A stretch of 64,000 nt of DNA from Aphelocoma coerulescens. Its lineage: Eukaryota > Chordata > Aves > Passeriformes > Corvidae. The number at the start of each line of letters is the position of its first letter. Positions within the stretch are counted from its first letter, which is position 1. Below, piece after piece: positions 1-10,928 of the stretch. The translations under genes and the position numbers were made by a program. The stretch is from assembly GCF_041296385.1 (NCBI RefSeq), contig NW_027184064.1, positions 1,612,001 through 1,676,000 of the forward strand, written 5' to 3'. The notes below the pieces were generated by a model. The model did no database searches. It saw only the letters and a program-made list of their open reading frames with translations, and was not told where the DNA came from.

Positions 1-418
1 TCTGTTAATTCTGAGGTTCTTAAATATACTCTGTTACTCCTAGGAATTAATGAAAAAGGTTAATTTTCTTTTTAATAAATTTGTATTTCCAATTTTGCAG
101 CTGGTTTCATAGGATTACCTATTTTTATAAGCAACTTTCACATAAGATTATTATACAGCTTGTGCGGTTTTTTTGGTTGGCTTTGGGTTGGTTTTTCCTA
201 CTGATTTTAATATTTAGCTCTGCATTTTGTCCTCCGAAGACGTCAGTATCTCAGGTGCTGTTAACAGCCAGTCAGCCCTGAGCATTTATTCTTCTATTTA
301 ACAAAGTGTTTGCAATCTATTATCAGAAAATTTTGATGGTTTCATATATGCTGAAAAAAATCCCTCTACCAATGTACTGACCATCAGATAAATTCTAATA
401 GGTTCAATAGGAAACTTC
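1..418. other. AT-rich non-coding DNA
   Basis: I see no repeat family, RNA gene or credible reading frame here. The sequence is low-GC single-copy-looking DNA leading up to the first CR1 tail. Confidence 0.5.
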
Positions 419-1074
419 AGTCACAGAGTCCTGGAATGGGTCAAGTTGGAAGGGACCACAGTGGGTCATCTGGTCCAACTCCCCTGCTCAAACAGGGTCA
501 TCCCAGAGCATGTGACACAGGATTGTGTCCAGACAGTTCAATGTCTCCAGTGAGATTCCACACCCTCTCTGGGTGATCTGTTCCAATGCACAGGAAGAAA
601 TCACTGCACAGGAAAGAAGTTCTTCCTCATGTTCAGGAGGAACTTCCTGTGCATCTGTTTTTGCCCCTTCCCTCTTGTCCTAGTGCTGGGCACCACCAAG
701 CAGAGCTTGGTACGCTCTGACCCCTCTCTGCAGACACTGACAGACATTGATGAGGTCCCCTCTCAGTCGTCTCTTCTTGAGGCTGAAGCTCCCTCAGCCT
801 TTCCTCATAAGAGAGATGCTCCATCCCTTCATCATCTCTGTAACCTCCACTGGAGCCACTCCAGGAGCTCTTGTCCTGTGGAGCCCAAAGCTGAGCACAG
901 AACCCCAGATGTGCCTCACTGGGGCTGAATAGAGGGGCAGGATCACCTCCTTCCACGTGCTGCCAATCCTCTTCCCAGTGCACCCCAGGATCCCATTGGC
1001 TTTCTTGGCCACAGGGGCACTGCTGGCTCAGGAACAGCTTGTTGTCCACCAGGACCCCCAGGTCATTCACAGAG
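419..1074 (-). mobile_element. CR1 LINE, 5'-truncated, 3' end
   Basis: This is a CR1 non-LTR retrotransposon 3' end read on the minus strand. The plus strand opens with the reverse complement of a CR1 tail (TCACAGAGTCCTGGAATGGG) and the usual GTTGGAAGGGACC block. Conceptual minus-strand translation shows the end of the CR1 reverse-transcriptase protein in more than one frame: a LGVLVDNKL-like segment near 1050-1070, AKKANGILGC near 990-1012, ILPLYSA near 930, and LSYEERLRELQ near 790. The peptides fall in different frames, so the copy is frameshifted and dead. It lacks ORF1, the endonuclease and most of the reverse transcriptase, as usual for CR1 copies truncated during target-primed reverse transcription. 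Both ends are approximate. Confidence 0.9.
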
Positions 1075-4000
1075 TTTCTTAATGTTATGCTGCTTAATAT
1101 TAATTTTTAATGTGATTTTTGTCAGAACATGTAATAGTGACAGAAACTAAATGCAGGAAAAATAAATGGGGAGTTGAAGCTTGTCTATGAGAAGAGAAAT
1201 CATAGACAAACCTTACAATCAACTGTGTAAGAGGATGTATTTCTAATATGTATCCACAGCAAAACCCAATTTATTTTAGGACATTAGTATTGAGACTCTT
1301 ACCTTTCTCTGTGTAGGTATTGCTTCTCTTAATATATGGGCTTATGCTTCTACAGTCCTTCATAAACTGTAGGGAAATCAGGCTTTTGGATGTAGGCTTG
1401 TGTTTCCTGTTACTAGTCTAAAGAGCTCCATGAAGTTTGTGATGGGGTTTTTTTTATGTTTTGAGACAAGAAAATCTCTCTAAAACTAGATAACTAGCAA
1501 AATAATTTTGAAGAGTGTTAACAGATGTGAGCTGGCTTCAACCCCCTTACTCCTTCCTGGAGATTGGAAACACCCAGTGTCATTGCAAATGAGCAAGTTA
1601 CTGGGAATCATGTTGGTATTGTGGTTGAATTATATACTGGAATTGCTGTATTTTATTCTGTGTAACTTACACTTGTATTGTGTTTTCATTTTTATTTTTA
1701 ATATCTGCTAAATCAGAAATCTCATAGAACACCAAATATCTTCAAATTAGTAAATTTATTTTAAATGTTACACCTTCCCTGCATAGAATATGTCAAAGAA
1801 CCTGGTCAGAGGGGAATTGGACCCTGATGCGGCATAATGAAGGAATGAGAAGACAGAGTTTTATCTAATTTTTTCTACCATGTTAAAGACACTTGAATAA
1901 CTTTATCTAGTTTGCTTAACCATTCTCATATGTTTGTGCATGTTACCTCTTTGATTTTCTGAAAGATGAAGCAAGGGTGAGGGTCCTTTAAAAGAGAGGA
2001 AGAAAGTTTCCAGTACAAGGTTGCAGCAGGAACACATATTTTTTCTTAATTTCTAGTTACTATCTTTTAAAATACTTTGATTGGGCTTACATTTTTGTTC
2101 TTTCCTGAAATAAGACAACCGCTTGAAGTTTTATTGATAAAAGAGTGATAATTTATTGCTGTTGGCTTTTACTAAAGGAAACCCACATGCATTCTTTAAT
2201 AATGTTATCAAAGGGATGACTGACAAAGTACTGTTTTACAAGGCCTGTCTCATCTTCCTACCTATGAAAACATTCATATGAATGAAGTGACATCCTTGTC
2301 TTTTCAGATCTAATATTTTGAAATTTATTAGATGATTTACATTCAGGTTTTGCAGCTCAAGTTCACTTTTAAAAGGAAGAATGATAATCAATATTTGACA
2401 GTTCTGATGTTTTCTCTGTATGTACTCTCATGTGTAAATAACACTCAGCATTATGATGCTGAGCAAAATGGTTTTGGAGGTTCCTGTTGTGTCAGCGTCT
2501 AAATTTGTCTGATACTCTTATGTCAAGAGCGGTTTTAAAAGCAACTGCCCACACACATATGCATTTTCAAGCCTATTGAAAATGACAATTTTTGCATCTG
2601 CACACACAAACACACACATATATATGTATGGAAATATATATATTTTTCATCTATATGATTATCTATTTTTGAGGTTTCTTATAGAGCTCCATCTTATGAT
2701 TTCTACATTTCTTCAATCTCACTTAAAAGAAAGTAAAAGTGATATGGCTAAGGGATTCTGTTAGTACTAGAGAATTTCCAGATCTAAATGCCTTGCAAAA
2801 TATTTCACATTAACTCTACAATATTCTCCTTATAGGAGGAGTCATGGGAAGTGATCAGAGATGGTGGGAAGAAGTTGTACAGTTTTAGATGTTAAATGTT
2901 GTCCCTATACAACTGGAATTATTCTCCATCTAGTTTAGTCTGAACAAAGTTCTTCTTCACAGGTCTTCCTGTAAAAAGAACTGGACTTGCTATTTTATAG
3001 CATAGTTGTTCAGTTTGAAGTTTATATAGTCTCCACAAAATAGGCGATAGTAGTAAAACAACCAAATAATACTCCCTGCCATTTCTTGTTAGAAAATTAA
3101 GCAGCCGTAATTCTGAACATGAAGTGGGAATAATGTGACCGTTTTGCAGATGTTTCATGACCCAAATCACATTATTTGAGTCAGTTCTCCTTCTCTGCCA
3201 TGAGCTGATGGCAATGGATGGCTTCATAAAACTTTCAGTGACAGGTACAAAAAGGTGATTTGGGGCAGGAAAAATATTTTCCATCACCCTAACAATGTCA
3301 AAAGCAAGACACGACTAGAAGAGGAGGATAATGGGTAACTATTTTACTGGTCCATAGAATCTTGGTTTCTATGACATTTGAAGGATGCTATGAACAGGGG
3401 TTTAATGATCTTATGGAACTTTCCATGGCTATTAAATCAGAGCAGTCATGGGGAGGTGGGGGGAAGGGAATTACTTCAGTGCTGCTGATGGAAATTTTTA
3501 TAGGCATCTTGCTGTTTCCCATGGTGGGGGAAGATGGAATAAACTAATGACAGGCAAAAGGTCAAATACTTACAGGGCATAGGCATCCAACTGCTCAGAT
3601 GCTTGTCTGAAGTTTACCCATGACTTTTTGGAATCTTTCTGGGATTGCAAAATTGTTTTATTATCATAAAGAGTAGCTGTTTTGGGGTTTTTTTTTGGTT
3701 TTTATTTGAAGATGTACTCATTATTTACTTATCAGGAAGTACAGTACTTATAGTGTTATTGTAATGCTTTCAGTTCAAATTCCAGTCTGAGTTCAAAAAT
3801 ATAAAATTTTGTATGGATAAACAAATATTTTTTTTACCATGAATATTCTTTTTTGGTGACTTTTTTCTTTAGGGTTCTGCTCACATGCTATACAATAATA
3901 ACACTTCTAATACCTCAAACTGTTTGTGCTCCCTGATCTTAGAACATCTGGAATCACTGAAGTTTAAACAGAGTTTTTTCCCTTTCAATTGCATACTGAT

Positions 4001-5084
4001 CCTGCATGAGTTGAATTACCTGACATAAAATAGTGACAAACTGAGAGTATTGCACCAGAATCAATTTCTAGCTTGAATAATTGAACAGGTGGTGGTATAT
4101 CCTTGCTTAATGGCCTGATCTTCAAAATATTTTGTATATGCATAAATCTACTGTAATAAATAAAGTCCATGCAGTCAATGTATGAAATCTGAGTTTCACA
4201 GAGAAAAAAAAATGTAAACTCTAATTAAAGATCAGAATTTCATCCAAAAGGATTTTTGCCAGACCTTAGTGTACTTACATTTAATAAAATTACAGCATAG
4301 AAATATAAAATCTGTTGTAGTCCTTCTACATGGAGGTGATCTTGTTGTTTCTTTGTTGAAAAATATGTTTTAATACTCTTCCTGTAAGGTTTTTCAGTAA
4401 ATATATTTTGTTTATACATATAGAACTTACATAGAGCTTTGGAGTCCAAAACTATTTAAAATAAAACTTAGAAAACATATCCCAGTCTTAACTTGCAAGA
4501 TGACTGCAGTGAGAAAGGAGGATTACTTGAGAAAGTTCAGCAGAATAGCATTTATTCCTTCAGTTACTGTTTGAGAGTGGATAAAATCACAAAACTAGCC
4601 ATGCAAACAAGTAAAAACTGTATTTAATTTTTGTTCCTTTGGGGAAGAGCTTCCACCAGTAACAAATAATTTGTTTGGCTGAAAAACAAATCTTGTCTTT
4701 ATTAAGTGACTACATATTGCTGTCATGATGATGGGGAAGCTGAAAGAAGCTGTCTCTGGATACATGTGAAACTCCAGAGGAAAGAAATAAAGAAACTTGC
4801 CATTTCAAACAATTAAAGCTGTGTAAAAACAACACTTAGAATCTGTTATCTAGTGGCAATAATGGAATAGTAGGTATTCATTTAAGAAACCCTAAAAGGA
4901 TTAAAAAACTCTAATAGATGTCAACCCCCAAAGTATCCAACACAGTGAAGATAATAATTTTTCTGTCCTGCAAAAAATGACACTTTGGATCTCATACAGG
5001 TTTGATTACTATGAGTAATCTGTCAAAGTTTGCTCATATTTGTCACCAGGTGGATGCCAGCAATGTTTTTTACACTATTAATGA
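1075..5084. other. AT-rich non-coding DNA
   Basis: About 4 kb with no recognisable gene or transposon. The longest open frame is a 122-codon minus-strand run at 2919-3287. It has no motif I recognise and is of a length expected by chance in DNA this AT-rich. A short CA/TA microsatellite lies at 2601-2643. Confidence 0.5.
2601..2643. repeat. imperfect CA/TA microsatellite
   Basis: CACACA runs pass into alternating TATATA. The whole tract is about 43 bp and is interrupted by ATG and GGAA. It is an ordinary dinucleotide repeat that may vary in length between individuals. Confidence 0.75.
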
Positions 5085-5325
5085 AAATTTGAGGTTTAGG
5101 TTAGATATTAGAAAAAGGTTCTTTACCCAGAGGGTGGGTGGGCACTGGAACAGGCTCCCCAGGGCAGTGGCCACAGCACCAGCCTGATGGAGTTCAACAA
5201 ATTTTTGGACAATGCTCTCAGGCACAGGGGGGGATTCTTGGGGATGGTGCTGTGCAGGGCCAGGAGTCAGACTCGATGATCCTTGAGGGTCCCTTCAAAC
5301 TCAGTATATTCTGGGATTCTGTAAT
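5085..5325 (+). mobile_element. CR1 LINE 3' end fragment
   Basis: A plus-strand CR1 fragment covering only the last part of ORF2 and the tail. The frame starting near 5085 reads FRLDIRKRFFTQRVGGHWNR, the conserved C-terminal stretch of CR1 ORF2, followed by LPRAV. The 3' part has CTCGATGATCCTTGAGGGTC and ends in a single GGGATTCTG tail unit. The 'ACAATGCTCTCAGGCACAGG' wording is shared with the copy at 54910-55182, so the two are probably of one subfamily. Confidence 0.88.
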
Positions 5326-5439
5326 TTTGCTACATTTAAAAGAGATAACTTACCTGGCTTAAGATCAGATATATTAGAAATTTAGAGCACTAATTCCCTG
5401 TATGACAAAAGTCTTAATGTGCTTAATTTCCTCTACAAT

Positions 5440-6132
5440 AAAGAACAGCTCCATGTATTTGCTGGGGCCAACTGACTGAAAAGTGGCTTTGCAGAAAAGC
5501 AGCTGGAATTCCTGGTGAAAAAGAGCCATAATGTGCAGAGAGGGCCAGTGGTATCCTGGGCTGCACAAAGAGTTTTGCTGCCAGCAGGGCAGGGAGGGAA
5601 TCCTTCCCCTCTGCACAGCCTTGGTGAGGCCACACCTGGAGTGTTGTGCCCAGTTCTGAACTCTCCAGTACAAGGGAGACATGGATATACTGGAAAGAGT
5701 CCAATGAAGGGCTATGGAGATGATTAAGGGACTCAAGCATCTCTCCTATGAGGAAAGGCTGAGAGACCTGGATCTTCTTAGCTAAGAGAAGGGAATGCTG
5801 GGTGGGGATCTCTTGTCAATATGTATAAATATCTGAAGGGACAGTGCAAAGAGGACAGAGACATGCTCTTTTCAGTGGTGCCTACTGACAGGACAAGAGG
5901 CAATGGGCACAAATGGAAGCAGGAAAACACTTTTTTTGCTGTGAGAGTGACTGAGAACTGACACAGGTTGCCCAGATAGGTTGTGGAGTCTCAATCATTG
6001 GAGTTGTCCAAAAGGTGTCTGAATGTTTTTGTGGTAACCTTCAAGCACTGGGTGGCCTTGCTTGACCAGGGTGCTTGACCACACAGTCACTTGGCATCCC
6101 TTTCAACCTTAACCATTCTATGTGTATTCTAT
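5440..6132 (+). mobile_element. CR1 LINE, 5'-truncated
   Basis: A longer, older plus-strand CR1 copy of about 690 bp lying 115 bp after another CR1 tail. It follows the usual CR1 order: a GCATCCTGGGCTGCA-like stretch, CCAGTTCTGAACTCTCCAGT, ATGAGGAAAGGCTGAGAGAC, GGACAAGAGGCAATGGGCAC, then a tail of CATTCTATGTGTATTCTATG at 6113-6132. The intact tail of the preceding copy shows that these are two separate insertions and not one broken element. Several substitutions and indels break every frame. Confidence 0.9.
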
Positions 6133-8094
6133 GTCCAACTAGAGAGAAAACGTGACATAACTTAAGATTTTATGCTGAGCCATCTAATAGGCTTTAATAG
6201 GTGGGTAATAAAGTGGTGAATATTATGGAACATAGATATTCATAAAATTTAGTTTAGTTTTCCTGTACCTTTAGGGTTATTTGCCCAGTGGCATTTGGAA
6301 AAGAGAATAGTCAAAGCAGAGAAATTAATAAAAATTCAAATAAAATACTCAAATAGGGAAAAAAGTTTATTACCTCATATGAAATAAGGTAACCATCTAT
6401 TGAAATTGACTTATCCATCACAAAAATCAAAGTGGCCCCTGAAAATAAAATGAAATATTTGAACCTTAGGAAAGCTAAATTCAAATTCTTACAGCCATGT
6501 AAGGAAAAAATTCTGACAGAATCAAGGACATCAGGATAGTCCTACAGATTCTCAGAAAAATAGTAGCTTGCCTTCATACTTAGTGTTTGTATTTCAAAGT
6601 ATTTCTCTGTGTTATTTTGTTGATCAATTTTAATGCCTCTCCCTTTTTCACAAAACTTGATTCACCCAAGTAAAGAGTCAGGGCATCAGACTAGCACAAA
6701 GCAAAACTGAGCTGGTGGATGTTGTGGTAGTATGTAGATGCTGCCTATTTGAGTACTATTTTCATATGACTGTCCCTAGAAAGTAAAAAACCTCTATTCC
6801 CAAGAAGACATTCAGAAGAGTATGAGAAACATATTCTTTATCATTAAATAGACCTCCAACTTCCTCTGCATTAAAAAACCTCCACCTTTAATTTTTAATA
6901 AACAGTGTCAGGGTCCAACCCATTTAATTTGTGAATTTATGGCATCTGTTCACAAAGAATATACATGAAACTTTTGTTACAATTTAAAACCGAGATTGCC
7001 ACAAATGGATTTTGTAATCCTGGAATATGCTAATTTTTATCCTTTTTGTTATTTTATTTTTCAGTAAGTAATTTTTCATTTAGCAGGGCCATTCGGTTTA
7101 TTCAGATAAGCTCATCTTTGGTTTTGTTACAAACGGAGTGGAACTACTAGTTGTCTTGGGCAAAAACAGATATTTCAGAGAAGACTGCAGCATTGAACAA
7201 ATTGGCATCATTTCAGTACCCTGATAAAAAATATCAAAATAGAAAATCTGTTGTTAATAAACACATTGATATAGTTTTACATATAATTTTATTGGCTACT
7301 CTGTTTCACAGTGTTGCTTCATACTTGCAATTAGGCAGTCAGATTATGAAGATATGTTGGGAATGATTCGTGTGCTTTCCAATTGAAGCAAGCCTAACCT
7401 GAGGGACTTCTCTGCAATCATTGACTTTCATCCTGTGCTATATGGTGTTGAGCATACTAATTTTATCTGTGGATATGTAAGAAAAGTGACTTGCCTATAT
7501 ATAAAAATTGGCAGCCTGTCACAGCCAATATATTTCTGTCGTGTGGGCCAACAGCTTTCCTTGCATACCCTTGCAGAGATGCAGTGTGTGCATGCAAAGG
7601 AATAATTGGGTTGTCTCTATCAGCAGCACATGGTTGTTATAGTAGGATCCCAAATTTATTTTCTAGCTCTTGCATGATTACCAGTGGTAGACTTCATGCG
7701 AGTGTGATGAAAATGCAGTCATTAACTGTATTGATCCTCTTTAAAACACAAGGAATCTAAATTGATCTTCAGGTTCCACTTTTATTTTTCAAGGTTGATG
7801 GCTGAGCCAGGAGGAAGAGCAAATCTCTTGGTTTATTAGATCAGAACACAAAAGGGGAGTAGACAGGCAAACACACTGCTTTCTATGATTTTATTTTTTA
7901 TTTGCCTAATAGTATGGTCATTGGGAGATTGCATGTTTGTAAATTAATTTGCAGATGGGTTTAACTTTGCCTATGGTTTGAATCTCATGGCATAATAAAA
8001 CCTGATAATCCTTTGGGTCTGTCCTTAGCAATTGTGAAACTCTGCATGGTCTCTTAGACCTATTTGCTTTTTGTATTAGCTGTTTAGTTTTATG
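6133..8094. other. AT-rich non-coding DNA
   Basis: No gene or named repeat seen. The open frames here are short (under 90 codons) and lack recognisable motifs. Confidence 0.5.
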
Positions 8095-8335
8095 AATTAC
8101 ATCAGGAGCAGATTACAGCAGGTCCTACTGTGCTAAACACCACACAAACACAAAACAAGGGACAATGCCCTCCTCAAGTCCACGGCATAAATAGATTAAA
8201 AGATTAACAGGAAAACACAGATGTGAAGCATCTTGTTCTTGTTACCTGTCAGGCCAATAGCAAAGCCAGAATTGAACTGGTCCCTGTGTCCCAATCTAGT
8301 ACCCTGTTGATCGCACTGTGGTGCCTCTCGAAGTT
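8095..8335 (+). mobile_element. ancient L3/MIR-like retroposon tail
   Basis: The order of words matches the 3' region shared by ancient amniote L3/CR1 and MIR-type elements. An ACAAACACAAAACAAGGGACAATGCCCT-like block comes first, then TAAATAGATTAAAAGATTAACAGG, then a worn version of the 'cacag...aattgaac' segment (CCAGAATTGAACTGGTCCCTG at about 8268). It closes with CACTGTGGTGCCTCTCG. Identity by eye is low, so the copy is much older than the CR1 tails around it. I identify it from memory of the consensus, and both ends are approximate. Confidence 0.5.
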
Positions 8336-9805
8336 AATTTGAATTAATATTTCCAACGTATGTATACAAATTTCTTTTAAACCTAGTCTAAAAGGCATCT
8401 TGGTGAGAATAAAGCCCCTGACAAGGGAACTAGAAGACACAGTCATACCGAAGACATGTCTCACTTTTTTCTTTTTAGCATCATTCATCATCTTTGACAA
8501 GAAAATGCTTTGAATGCAGTAGAAAGCTTTTCAGCCAAGCCTTTGCAGCATAAGAAGAAGAAAGAGGCTCTACTTATTCCCTGTGTATTTACTTATGAAA
8601 TTTTAGTCCAGAAAATTTTCGCTGCTTGAGGGTCATCAAGAAATATCTACTTCCAGATGGGAGCCTCAAGGACACTGTGACCTGCTCCTGTGGTCCAGTA
8701 TCCTATGATGAGCTGTGCAAGTTATCTGAGGAGAAAAGACCTAATCATCAAAGACAGAGACAGACTTATGAAGTTATGAAGTTTTTCCATAGAAAATACT
8801 TAGAAAGTATTTAATGAGCATTGACTTTAGCTGTGACTGTTCAGCTAACATTTCACATTAAAGCTCTTGGTCAGGAACATTTCAGATTAAAATTTAGGCC
8901 TCACTCTAGCAAGCCTCAGCATAGTCAATACTCTAATCTCATAGCACTGGACATATATTCTTTTAAGGTACTTGAGTAACAAACAAAGCAGATCCCAAAT
9001 CCTACATTTTGTCTCTGTGAGCCTGTTAGGTTTTTTTCACTTTGTGGAACTATTGCAAAAACACATTGTAAGCAAGCAAATGTTGCAAAAACCATTTCCT
9101 ATTTATTAATGACATGTATTGTAAGACATCATATTCAGATTGTCTCTGCTTCTAAAAGCCATAAAATTAATTGTAATCTATGAAGTATAGATTAAGAAAA
9201 TTGCAACAACTTACTTAAAACAGTGTAATCAGAAACATACTTTCCTCCTACCTTTCCATCTCAATGAGAGGTAGAAGTTTAGATTCTTCAGTTGAAAATT
9301 TTAGCTATTGATTATGAGTGATAATTTCTTTTAATCTTATGGAAACAATTCAGCCCTTTTGCATATGTATTTGCAGTGCATGCACTGGTTACTTTTTGCA
9401 ATTATTAACTTTTTCATCACCTTTCCTTGAGGGTAAGGGTTGTATACCACAGTCTCTCAGCAAACTGTGAAGAAAACAAGAATTACTTTTGACCGAACAA
9501 AAAATCAAGGAACACATATGTTGCATTCTCTTTAGCTATGCTATTAGTAAAAAAGTCATTTTGAAAGTCGCAGTGGGGAAAGAGAGAGTAGTGAAGTAAG
9601 CTAGAAAAATCAAGGAAATGCTCTGAAATAAAAACAATTTCTTTAAGAAGATTTGGTATTATATGTCCAATACTGTATAACTAGTCTGAATGGGATATGC
9701 AAGTTATTTAATGATGAATACTTTGATCACGTTTGATGTAGTCTATACAGAGGCTTTCCTTTACCTGATTTTTTTTCTGAGAAAATATTGATAATAACTT
9801 TGAAG
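8336..9805. other. AT-rich non-coding DNA
   Basis: Nothing recognisable. A 62-codon frame at 8626-8814 has a slightly more GC-rich, coding-like start but no family resemblance that I can name and no flanking splice signals worth calling. Confidence 0.45.
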
Positions 9806-10928
9806 AGTTGTGTTGGAGGTTAGGCTTTTTCCTTTATTTTTTTTTTCTTTCTCTCTGGGAATTTTGTCCCAATTGTTGCCTAAGAGATGGCAAAGAGCAA
9901 TATGTAAAAGAGGTTGCTGGGGGAGGAGGGGGAGGAAGGGTGCAGCTGGCTACTCTCTAAGCTTGTGGGTTTTCTCTTGGGAAGGGCAGAGATACGGCGA
10001 GATTTTGGCCAGGGGGTGAGAAGCTGGGCTTAACTCCTTGCTCTCTCTTGCTCTTGGATCAAAGGGGAGATGGCTGGTCTGCGGTTGATGTGGGAAGAAT
10101 TTTCTGCCACCATGGAATTCCATCTTTTACGGCTTCTGCCTTGAATGAGTCGTTGCTCGCAAGAGCGGCTGTTGAACTGGGACTTTATTGAACACCAGAT
10201 CTCACTGGAAAGGACTCTCACCATCTACTCGGATGCCTCAAGGGAAAACCCAGGACCCCAATCCCTAGTTCTGTACTGAGGGAGCGTGTCCTGGCTGTTT
10301 GTGGGAGCCTGGCTGCTGCTGTCCAGCCCCACTGTTTTTCTGACGCTGCATCAGGTTTTTCATTACACTTTAACCCAGCACCCGTGCCTGCCTGGACATC
10401 CTGCAGCTCCTGCTACAGTTGCAGCGTTTCTGCTACATTTTGTTTGTCACCCTGGATGTGTCCACCTCTGCCGTTTCAGCCAATGCTCCAAGGTTCCAGC
10501 TACAGCCCATTTTGCCCTCCAGAGGGACACCAGGATCAGCTACCCTCATGGGTTTGTACAGGAAGTCCCTTTTCCATCTCTACCACCGGCTGAGTTGCCA
10601 TTACCACATGGAGAGAGGAAGCCGAGCTTGCCAGCTGTGAGCGTAACTGCACCGAAGGGGAAAGGGCCTGACAGCCGAGAGAGGCTGTGGTTGGGTCTCT
10701 GGTTTTGTTTGTTGTTGCTGCCATTGTTGTTTGTTTGTCTTGTCATATAGATGTACATATATGTATATACTAGTGAAGGACTGTTATTCCTTTTCCTGTA
10801 TCTTTGCCTGAAAGACCCATAATTTCAAAGTTATAATAATTTGGAGGGAAGGAGGTCACATTTGCCATTCCAAGGGAGATTTCCCACCTTCCTCAGCAGA
10901 CACTGGTCTTTCAAACTATGACAAGTTG
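9806..10928 (+). mobile_element. solo ERVL-like LTR with target duplication
   Basis: A solitary LTR of 1113 bp at 9811-10923, flanked by a perfect 5-bp direct repeat AGTTG (9806-9810 and 10924-10928). It starts TGTTGGAGGT and ends AACTATGACA, so the termini are TGT...ACA. A 5-bp duplication is typical of ERVL and gammaretrovirus-like elements. The 3' part (CCTGTATCTTTGCCTGAAAG, then AGGGAGATTTCCCACCTTCC and GCAGACACTGGTCTTTCAAA) matches my memory of a passerine LTR family and sets the plus orientation. No internal retroviral sequence adjoins it, so the provirus was probably lost by LTR-LTR recombination. The locally raised GC and the 154-codon frame at 10286-10750 belong to the LTR and are not a gene. 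Confidence 0.88.

Noticed and set aside
2919..3287. 122-codon minus-strand frame
   Set aside because: No family resemblance and no supporting splice or start context. Treated as chance.
10286..10750. 154-codon plus-strand frame and overlapping frames
   Set aside because: It lies wholly inside the solo LTR 9811-10923, has no domain, and other frames are equally open because the LTR is GC-richer than the flanks.
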